NCBI GenBank assembly: GCA_009760855.2
Contig: WPIO01000140.1
Location: 949,501 to 1,013,500, forward strand
Length of the DNA: 64,000 bases
Direction: 5' to 3'
DNA from: Cristatella mucedo
Taxonomy: Eukaryota; Bryozoa; Phylactolaemata; Cristatellidae
Shown here: positions 57,153-64,000 of the stretch, piece after piece
How positions within the stretch are numbered: the first letter of the stretch is position 1
Layout of the letters: every line of letters starts with the position of its first letter
The notes under the pieces: generated by a model
Databases searched by the model: none
Told to the model about the DNA's origin: nothing
Seen by the model: the letters and a program-made list of their open reading frames with translations, nothing else
Translations under genes and position numbers: made by a program

Positions 57153-57954
57153 GTACAGCGGCATGCTGTGACCACGTCCTATCTGCATATCTGACCAAAC
57201 GCGCTGACATTATGAGCCCAGATCTTTGCCTCTCTTTCGCCTCCGTCTGTTGAGCTACATCGCGAAAGTTCTGTTGTAGGCACTGGAATGTTTCCTGGTT
57301 TTCAACGCGCTGTTCAACTCCTACCTGTGCATCGCGGTGACGTGCGCCTACGAGGGCGTCAGAAGCGATGCTGGTTCGAGGGAATTCAGCGAGAATTTCT
57401 GTATCACGTGCAATTGGGAAAAGCCGCCTTTGTGCCACCATTGCCCGTCGTGCAAAATGTGCGTGGCGAAGCGCGACCATCACTGCTTTTTCCTGTCGAC
57501 GTGCATAGGGCAGCGCAATCTGCGCTACTTCGTCGTGTTCTGCTTTCATGCCGGCGCGGCAGCGCTTTTGGGGTTCGCTCTATTTTTTTGTCACCTAAGA
57601 AATTCCGGTCTCGACCTTTTTGGACTCCAATTCTACAAAATAATAGCTCCGATTTCGTTGCTGCAGTACGTCATTGGCTACGTCACACTTCCGCAGCTGC
57701 TTTTCTTGCTTCTCTCGGCGCTGGCCTTGGCCACAGCGCTATTCGCTTTAGCGTTCTTTGTATTCGAGATGTACTTAGTTAGGCATGACGTCGCCATGTG
57801 GGACTACTTGGAGGTGCGCAGCCGCGGATCCGGACTTCCGCGAGCGAGGAGTTTCCGTGCTGCGCTTGGACCGTACTGGTTACTGGATTTTCTTTTCCCC
57901 GTGTCGTTTTTCTTGTTACGAGAGAATACAAGCGCTACTTTCAAGTCTGTCTAG
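57012..57954 (+). CDS. DHHC-type protein S-acyltransferase, ZDHHC22/24-like, two exons
   Basis: Exons 57012-57152 and 57280-57954 (donor gtacag, acceptor ttgttgtag, phase 0) give 271 residues. Predicted membrane segments lie at about 11-31, 48-67, 129-151 and 176-205. The cysteine-rich domain starts at CITC (88-91), continues CHHCPSCKMC, and carries DHHC at 113-116, followed by CIGQRNLRYF. Cys116 would form the acyl intermediate and transfer palmitate to substrate cysteines at Golgi, ER or plasma membranes. The C-terminal FRAALGPYWLLDFLFP resembles the ZDHHC22/ZDHHC24 pair. The TTxE motif of most DHHC enzymes is absent; MWDYLE stands in its place. The gene is divergent from PRDM15. The start was chosen because the ATG precedes the first membrane helix by ten residues. 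Confidence 0.9.
57280..57954 (+). CDS. DHHC enzyme exon 2
   Basis: 225 codons including TAG. It holds the second helix, the cysteine-rich domain, the catalytic DHHC, two further hydrophobic blocks and the C-terminus. Confidence 0.92.
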   Translation, partial: ALECFLVFNALFNSYLCIAVTCAYEGVRSDAGSREFSENFCITCNWEKPPLCHHCPSCKMCVAKRDHHCFFLSTCIGQRNLRYFVVFCFHAGAAALLGFALFFCHLRNSGLDLFGLQFYKIIAPISLLQYVIGYVTLPQLLFLLLSALALATALFALAFFVFEMYLVRHDVAMWDYLEVRSRGSGLPRARSFRAALGPYWLLDFLFPVSFFLLRENTSATFKSV

Positions 57955-57967
57955 TTGACGCGGCGCC

Positions 57968-58033
57968 TGAGTGCGGGTTCGCCGACTGTGCGGATACGGA
58001 GTAGCACTTGCACAGTCGGCGAACCCGCACTCA
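57968..58033. repeat. Perfect 24-bp inverted repeat 13 bases after the DHHC stop
   Basis: Arms 57968-57991 and 58010-58033 are exact reverse complements around an 18-base loop and include the core GGGTTCGCCGACTGTGC. In the mRNA this would be a very stable 3' UTR hairpin. Confidence 0.95.
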
Positions 58034-58148
58034 TCAGTAAGCCGCCAACCTTCGATCAGCGTTTGCCACGTCGCCTACGCGCGTTAATTGCCACTTCCAA
58101 GCGACGGGAGTCCCGGACTTTCTCATCATTTATTGTTGAGCAGTGCGC

Positions 58149-58151
<3 letters not shown>

Positions 58152-58207
<56 letters not shown>

Positions 58208-58237
58208 CTCTCTCTCTCTCTCTTTCTCTCTCGCTCG
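58152..58237. repeat. (CT)n microsatellite in the DHHC 3' UTR
   Basis: CT run with TCC and TTTC interruptions between the hairpin and the polyadenylation signal. Confidence 0.97.
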
Positions 58238-58284
58238 CTCTCACTCTCATCCTCCTGGCTGGAGGGTTAACATTCCGAATCAGA

Positions 58285-58290
58285 AATAAA
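58285..58290 (+). terminator. Candidate polyadenylation signal of the DHHC gene
   Basis: AATAAA about 330 bases past the stop, in a run with further AATAAA copies to about 58315 and after a CT microsatellite. Confidence 0.45.
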
Positions 58291-58518
58291 GATAGTAATA
58301 AATAAATAAATAAAGATAGTAATTTTTTGGTCGGCTTTTGCTGAGCTTGCCCACGGTTTTTGAGTATCCGGGTGTGACGTTCTTCGGAGGCCTTCAGCCT
58401 ATTTTTGGCCTGTCAGTATTGCCACTCTTTGTCAGCTTTTCGGTCGCGCAGGGAGGAGCCGCTGCAGTGCTCAGTGGTTTCGCTGGCTGGTGACTGGGGC
58501 CCTAGACTTGCTGCGGTC

Positions 58519-58657
58519 AGTAGTATGTGATTTTTTCATTTCATAGCCTCACCCTCAAATCGAGCATTTTTTCACTCGATCTCGCTTTTTGCTCGATCTC
58601 GTTTCAAAATGCCCTCTTCGAGTGTAAGTCTATGAAATGGAAAAATCACATACTACT
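58519..58657. repeat. 28-bp inverted repeat at the element boundary
   Basis: Arms 58519-58546 and 58630-58657 are reverse complements with one mismatch. The outer end reads AGTAGTATGTG. The 83-base spacer has smaller partial palindromes around TCGAGCATTTT and CACTCGATCTCG. It lies exactly at the switch to AT-rich DNA. It may be the terminal repeat region or a separate small hairpin transposon. Confidence 0.8.
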
Positions 58658-58732
58658 CACCAAAAGTTTACTTAACTTTATATTATAGTAAATATTATTC
58701 AATTTAAATAAATTTTATTTCCTTAATATAAG

Positions 58733-59177
58733 ATGTCTGAGAAAAATAAATTTTCACGGCGTGAGGGTGAATTTTTTAATGATCATGCAAAAAGGTTAGT
58801 ATCTTCATATGAATTAAAGTTTGGTGTTAAACCTTCTTTTAATAAGAGGTATGGTAATTCTTCTCGTATAGTTCAGTATCCAGTTTCTGCAGCTGATGTA
58901 AAATCCATAATTGAAACTTTAACTACACACAAAGTAATAACTCCTAAAAAGAAAAAAGTAGATAGTTTCTTTAGTGAAACAAAACGTCTTCGTAAGATTG
59001 AAACCAGTGGTTGGATTTTAAGAAGAAAAACTGCTAATGGTAATGAGATTGATTATGAGTATGAAGGTTTGAAATTAGAAGATTCAGATATTAATATATT
59101 TAAAGAAAATTGTACTCCAGGATTAATAGATGTTATGATGAGTGTTTCTTCAAGTATAAATAATGTAAAGATGAGTC
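58733..59177 (+). pseudogene. Viral-like PolB gene, fragment 1 (N-terminal), cut by LINE insertion
   Basis: An open frame from ATG 58733, lysine-rich, including RRKTANGNEIDYEYEGLK. At about 59178 it runs directly into LINE-A coding sequence, so any product would be a chimera. No enzymatic motif is present in this part. Assignment to the polymerase gene rests on position and composition. Confidence 0.6.
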
Positions 59178-59886
59178 TTGTCATTCATCTCGACTTCTGC
59201 AACTCACTGCTTACTGGCCTACCAGCATGTGCGATCAGGCGATTGCAGCTGGTGCAAAACTCTGCAGCTAGGCTTGTCTGTCGTGAGCATCGCAGTTGCC
59301 ACATTACACCACTTCTCGCCGACCTGCACTGGTTACCAGTCAAACAACGGATTGACTTCAAGGTTTTGTCGCTCACTTTTAGGTCACTTCATTCTATGGC
59401 TCCAGCCTATCTTTCAGATATACTACCCCATCAGGCAAAGCATCGTACCACTCGCTGTTCGGAATCCAACAGTCTAGAAATACCTCGTACAAACCTTAAA
59501 TCCTTTGGAGACCGTGCATTTAGCTCGTATGCTCCCACAGCCTGGAACTCCCTCCCGACCTGCATCAGAACATCCCCTGACCTGACCACATTTAAAAGAA
59601 ACCTAAAAACATACCTATTTAGGACAGCATTTAGTGGGTCCTTGTGATTCGTCCTCGATGTGCTTTTGCGTGCTGACACTGTTCATGCTGCCACTAACCA
59701 CATTTGCATGCTGACCCAGTGCATGTAACCCCTAACCATGTTATTCATTTTGTTTGTTTTTCAAGCATGATTTTACTTACTATTCTATTGCGTATCACTT
59801 TGCAGCAAATGTAAAGCGCCTAGAAAGAGATTAAGTTCTCTGAGGGCGCTTTATCAAGTGCAATATTATTATTATATTATTATTTT
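59178..59886 (+). mobile_element. LINE-A insertion inside the viral-like polymerase gene
   Basis: 5'-truncated CR1/L2-type ORF2 end (HLDFCNSLLTGLPACAIRRL through [10 protein letters not shown]), 3' UTR, stem-loop and ATT-repeat tail. The ORF2 part is open and close to the 36-kb copy, so this is one of the younger LINE pieces in the window. Confidence 0.92.
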
Positions 59887-59905
59887 AAATTAGAAAATTC
59901 AAAAA

Positions 59906-61231
59906 GTGAAACTCTATGCAGTATTGAATGGTTCTTATCCAGCAATTTTGAATAGGGTTTCTCATTTTAGATCAATTATTGTAAAACATTTTGCTGTAAT
60001 GAATAAAACACTTGATGATTGGAATGAGGGAGGTTCTTCTTGTAGAGTTGTAAGGATTGTTAGTGCTTTTCCAAAGTTTACAAGATATACTCCTCAAACT
60101 GGAGGTTCTTTTACTCCTCTTCCTGAAAAATTAAGAAAAAAGAGATGTGTCATAAATATGAAGAATACTGATGATAATTGTTGTGCATTATGGTGTGTTT
60201 TAAGAGCATTGCTTCCATCTATTAATTATAAAGAAGCAACTCATAATTTAAGATGTATATTACAAGAAAAGTTTTCAGATATATTACATTTAATGAAACC
60301 ACTATTTACAACAAATGATGAAGATGATCCAAGGAATAAATTTAGTGTTAATAATAGTGTTCCAATTAGAGTTGAGGATATTCCAAAACTTGCTAAACTA
60401 TTTAATATGACTATCAATTTTTATGAATATACTCATTCTTTATTTCCATTAATTGTTAATTCTGAGGAAAGTGAGAATCATGTTGATCTTTTTTTGTATA
60501 GGGATCAAGGAAAATCTCATTATGTTCTTATTACAGATTTTAATTCTCTATGTAGGACTAGTAAAGATATTGGAAGAACAAGATTATTTTGTAAGAGATG
60601 TCTTTCAAGTTTTTATGAACAAGAAAAACTAGATTCTCATATTATTGATTGCAATTCAGAACATTGTGGAACATCTAAAGTTAAAATGCCACACGCAAAT
60701 AGTAGAGAAGATGGGACTGGTGATCTAGTTATGTTTAGAGATTTTGATAAAATGATTAAGTCACCATTTGTTGCATATGCTGATTTTGAATGCTTGCCAG
60801 GCTCAATTGATAATCCAGAAGAAGCAATAAAAGGATCTTTCAATCAACATAAACCTTGTTCGAGTGCGTGTGTAATTTTAAATCATGAAGGTAAAATCGT
60901 ATCACAATATACTCAAACTTTTGGAGTTGATTGTGTTGATAAATTTATTATTTCACTCAAGGAAGATTTCAAAAAGAATAAAAAGGATCTTGAGAAAATG
61001 CTTAAGAAATATAAAATTTATGATAAATCATTGGTGACAGAAGAAGAGAAAAAAGAATATGGTAATGCAAATGCTTGTTGGATATGTGGTAAATTCTTAG
61101 ATAAAAGTGAAAAGGTATTAGATCACTGTCATTTAACTGGTAAATACAGAGGAGCAGCACATGGATCTTACAACTCAAAACTAAAAATCTGTAAATTCTT
61201 TAAAACTTCCAGTTTATATTCACAATCTTAG
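59906..61231 (+). pseudogene. Viral-like PolB gene, fragment 2: N-terminal module, exonuclease I motif, endonuclease VII-like knot
   Basis: 441 open codons after the LINE insertion. The segment CALWCVLRALLP and a zinc-finger-like CKRCLSSFYEQEKLDSH precede the exonuclease motif YADFEC (near 60780). Further on, CWICGKFL and DHCHLTGKYRGAAH (61121-61162) resemble the HNH/zinc motif of recombination endonuclease VII that is embedded in polymerases of this group. The frame ends in unrelated residues because of a frameshift near 61190. Confidence 0.8.
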
Positions 61232-61697
61232 GGGATATGATTCTCATTTAATTGTTAGTGCACTTAATTGCGATGAAGATAAAAAACAAGTAATTGCCAA
61301 TAATAAAGAAAGATTTTTAACTATAGATTTCGGAGAGTTATGTTTTAGAGATTCTTGTCAATTGTTACAAAGTTCTTTACCTAATCTAATGAAGAACTTA
61401 TCAAAGGCAGATGATAAATTTACCACAATAAGACAACACTTTGATGAGTTTGAAGGAAAACAATACGATGATAAAAAGATAGCATTACTTACAAGAAAAG
61501 TTGTTTATCCATATGAGTACATGGATTCTTTTGCAAGATTACAAGAAACAAGTTTACCACTAACTGAAAAGTTTTACTCTAGTCTACGTGGAGGTATCTC
61601 ACAAGAAGATTACGAACATGCAAAAAAAGTATGGAATGCATTTGAAATAAAAAATCAAAAAGACTATCATGACTTATATCTAAAGATTGATGTTTAG
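61191..61697 (+). pseudogene. Viral-like PolB gene, fragment 3: exonuclease II region
   Basis: In a new frame the text HNLRGYDSHLI appears at once, which is the expected continuation after the endonuclease VII-like motif, followed by VVYPYEYMDSF and the DYHDLYLKIDV segment. It stops at a TAG, where a short deletion or frameshift is likely. Together these show frame decay rather than a separate gene. Confidence 0.8.
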
Positions 61698-61699
61698 GT

Positions 61700-62176
61700 T
61701 TGGCAGCTGTTTTTGAGAGATTTCGTGATCTAATAATTAAAAATTATGAATTGGATCCTGCAAAGTTTTTAACAACTCCACAATTAACTTGGACTGCAGG
61801 TTTAAAACATACGAGTGTTGTTCTTGAATTACTAACTGATCCAGATATGTATTTATTCTTTGAAAAGGAAATCCGTGGGGGGATGACACAAGTTTCAAAG
61901 CGATATGCTAAAGCAAACAATCCAAGATGTATTGATTTTGATCATAAGAAATTAACTTCTTATCTTTTATACTTTAATGCAACCAATCTTTATGGATGGG
62001 CAATGAAACAGAATTTACAAACTGGTGGTTTTAATTTCTTATCAAAACAAAAAGTAAAATTCTGGAATGAGAATAAAGATGATATAATTAAGAAATTTAA
62101 GTCAACATCAAACAAAGGTTATGTTCTTGAAGCTGATATGCATTGTCCTAAAGAAAAACATGATTATTTCTCTTGA
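61700..62176 (+). pseudogene. Viral-like PolB gene, fragment 4: polymerase palm motif A region
   Basis: Contains VSKRYAKANNP and YFNATNLYGWAM (near 61970-62005), matching the palm motif A neighbourhood of protein-primed-type family B polymerases. The usual Asp before the NNLYG segment reads Asn here, which would remove a metal-binding residue. The frame is closed by a stop; the following 160 bases hold several stops. Confidence 0.8.
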
Positions 62177-62338
62177 TTATCCTTTACTTCCAGAGAACAA
62201 CGAGTAACAAAACAAATATTCCAATTATCGAAAGATTGATTTTTAAGAGGGGTAGTGATCCAGTAGAAAAACTAGTACTAGATTTAGAACCAAAAGAAAA
62301 ATGTTATTCATTATCTTAATCTAAAGAATTATATTGAG

Positions 62339-62863
62339 TTGGGATATGAATTAACAAAAATACATAGAGTATTAGAGTTTGATCAATCTAACTGGTTAGA
62401 AGAATATATTGATAACAATCCTAAGCTTAGGAATAATACAAAGAATGATTTCAAAAGGGATTTCTTTAAGTTATTAAATAATGCATTCTTTGGTAAGACA
62501 ATGGAAAATTTTCGTGAAAGGAAAAACATTGAATTGTTAAATAGAGAATTAAGTGATGATTTAGTTAGAATGAATAAGATTTATAGAAGTCCAAGGTTTG
62601 TTGATAGCAAAATTTTATCTAATAACATTGTTTGTGTAGAAAGTAATAAGGAGACAGTTACACTTAACAAACCTATTTACGTTGGATTTTGTATTCTTGA
62701 TTTATCAAAGGTGTTAATGCAGAAGTTCTATTATCTAACGATGAAGAAAAGATATGACTCAGAAATAAAATTATTATATACTGATACCGATTCACTTGTT
62801 ATGGATGTTTTACAGAGGATGTTTATAAAGACCTTATTGAATATCCAGAAACACAAGATCTAA
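62339..62863 (+). pseudogene. Viral-like PolB gene, fragment 5: motifs B and C
   Basis: Contains LLNNAFFGKTMEN (motif B region), KPIYVGFCILDLSK and LLYTDTDSL (motif C, near 62771-62797, with its two catalytic aspartates intact). It ends in a frameshifted tail. Confidence 0.82.
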
Positions 62864-63087
62864 ATACTTTTCCTAGTGATTATCCATTTTGGCAAGATGA
62901 AAAAGCAAAAGGTGTTATAAAAAGTAGTAACAAGATTGTTGGGAAGTTTAAAGATGAGATAACAGATAAAATTAAGTCAGCAATACTAAATGAACGTGTT
63001 TTCCCAAGACCAAAACTGTACTCTGTTTGTCTTGATGATATTAAAGTTGATAAGGAAGGAAAACAAATAGGATTGTATGTGAAATGA
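62811..63087 (+). pseudogene. Viral-like PolB gene, fragment 6
   Basis: Overlaps the end of the previous fragment in another frame. It contains DLIEYPETQDLNTF and KIVGKFKDEI, the thumb-side continuation of these polymerases, and ends at TGA 63085-63087. Confidence 0.7.
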
Positions 63088-63121
63088 ATGAAAGATATAA
63101 CGAAAAGGGAAGCAGATAGGA

Positions 63122-63442
63122 CAATCTAGAAAAGCAAAAGGAGTAAATAAAACTGTAGTTGATAACAGTTTAAAACATTCAGATTTTAAATCGTGTCTTA
63201 GCACTAAAGAAGATAAATCTTGTGAGCAATCATTAATTAGAAGTGAAAAGCATATAATGTATACTGTGAAACAAGACAAAGTTGCACTATCAGCATTCGA
63301 ATCAAAACATTATTGGTTAGACTGTGGTTGTTGTAGTTACACATACGGTCATTATAGGATTTCAGAAGCATTGAACAATGGTACAAATCCAGGTCACTGT
63401 AAAACTTGTAATATTATTATAGATGCCAAAAAGGAAGATTGA
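63122..63442 (+). pseudogene. Viral-like PolB gene, fragment 7 (C-terminus)
   Basis: An open frame with RKAKGVNKTVVD and the terminal KVALSAFESKHYWLDCG...YGHYRI signature of this polymerase group. It then adds a Cys-rich end (CKTCNIIIDAKKED) before the stop. Confidence 0.72.
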
Positions 63443-63598
63443 AAATACTAAGCCATTACCAGTAAAGAGAGTTAGATTTTCAGATAAATCAAAAAAGAAA
63501 AACGAAAAAAACTAGTTGATATACAAGAAGAATTTGAACTATACGAGTCAATGGAGAAATTAAATATGAATTAACAAAATTATTTTTACTATTATAGG

Positions 63599-63883
63599 AT
63601 GGATCCCAAAGAAATCATTATTACCAGTTCTGATAGTGAGTCAGAGTATTCAGAGGATTCAATTGATGGCCCTGATTATCAAATGGAAACAGAATCTGAA
63701 TCTGAGTCTTACGAGTCTGAAGCTTCATCTTACATTGATACTGAATCAGAAGATGAAGAGGGAGAAGATCTAGAAGAATTTCTATTTGGTAAACAACATG
63801 AAGATTTCACCGATGAGGAAGTAAAGTCATATGAAGAGTATCTTGAATCGTTGGTAGATAGTTCGGAAGGCAAAGAGATTTAA
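63599..63883 (+). CDS. Small, highly acidic protein of unknown function in the viral-like element
   Basis: ATG 63599, 94 codons, intact. It is dominated by Ser, Glu and Asp (for example SDSESEYSEDS and ESESESYESEASS), with no hydrophobic segment and no recognised domain. AT-rich like the rest of the element and on the same strand as the polymerase. Function unknown. Confidence 0.55.
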   Translation: MDPKEIIITSSDSESEYSEDSIDGPDYQMETESESESYESEASSYIDTESEDEEGEDLEEFLFGKQHEDFTDEEVKSYEEYLESLVDSSEGKEI

Positions 63884-63920
63884 TTTCAATTAAATAAAAT
63901 TTTATTTTCATATATAGAAA

Positions 63921-64000
63921 ATGGATGTCTCAAGGATTTTAAGTTGTGAACAATCTAGAGAAATGGCAGTAAAAATCTGTCTTCAAAAACTTGAAGGTCA
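63921..64000 (+). CDS. Start of an open frame running off the window
   Basis: ATG at 63921 begins MDVSRILSCEQSREMAVKIC and remains open to the window end. It is 37 bases after the previous stop, same strand, same AT-rich composition. Not recognised. Confidence 0.45.
   Translation, partial: MDVSRILSCEQSREMAVKICLQKLEG

Larger units (their letters stand above)
58519..64000 (+). mobile_element. AT-rich Polinton/Maverick/adintovirus-like element, decayed, right end outside window
   Basis: Base composition drops sharply to AT-rich at about 58660 and stays so to the window end, unlike the GC-rich host exons and flanks. A 28-bp inverted repeat marks the boundary. Inside are fragments of a family B DNA polymerase, a LINE insertion, a small acidic open frame and the start of another frame, all on the plus strand. 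Polinton-class elements carry such a polymerase together with integrase, ATPase, protease and capsid genes. None of these partners is visible here, but the element continues beyond 64000. It is an old, inactivated copy in a host chromosome. Confidence 0.75.

Overview
This is eukaryotic, animal-type genomic DNA. The genes are split by canonical GT/AG introns, most sequence is intronic or intergenic, and it is dense with microsatellites, non-LTR retrotransposon (LINE) pieces and tRNA-derived SINEs. All three recognised host genes have vertebrate-type family members. A jawless vertebrate or other deuterostome fits, but the species cannot be fixed from sequence alone.

Layout. (1) 3635-24350, plus strand: a complete eight-exon short-chain dehydrogenase of the SDR16C5/RDH10/HSD17B11 group. 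All exon phases agree and the joined reading frame is 311 codons plus stop. (2) 27795-52993, minus strand: sixteen exons of a PRDM15-type PR/SET and multi-zinc-finger regulator. It lies tail-to-tail with the SDR gene. The extreme N-terminus is not found. Several exons carry low-complexity expansions, including an in-frame 18-bp minisatellite. (3) 57012-57954, plus strand: a two-exon DHHC palmitoyltransferase (ZDHHC22/24-like), divergent from the PRDM15 gene. A perfect 24-bp inverted repeat follows just after its stop. (4) 58519-64000: an AT-rich block, sharply different from its surroundings, opened by a 28-bp inverted repeat. It holds a decayed protein-primed-type family B DNA polymerase like those of Polinton/Maverick/adintovirus elements, interrupted by a LINE insertion, followed by a small acidic open frame and the start of another. 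The element runs off the window.

Mobile load. LINE family A (CR1/L2 superfamily) has about eighteen pieces, usually 5'-truncated, with a 3' stem-loop and an ATT-repeat tail. LINE family B has three pieces. SINE-1 (tRNA-like A and B boxes) and SINE-2 (different promoter, tail resembling the LINE-A stem-loop) are scattered through introns. A dead Tc1/mariner transposase lies at 46861-47560 inside a PRDM15 intron.

How the parts relate. The SDR would be a membrane-anchored NAD-dependent retinol or steroid dehydrogenase, PRDM15 a nuclear chromatin and transcription factor, and the DHHC enzyme a membrane S-acyltransferase. They share no obvious pathway. The most unusual material is the viral-like element at the right end, its terminal inverted repeat, and complementary CT/GA microsatellites that bracket exons in both large genes.
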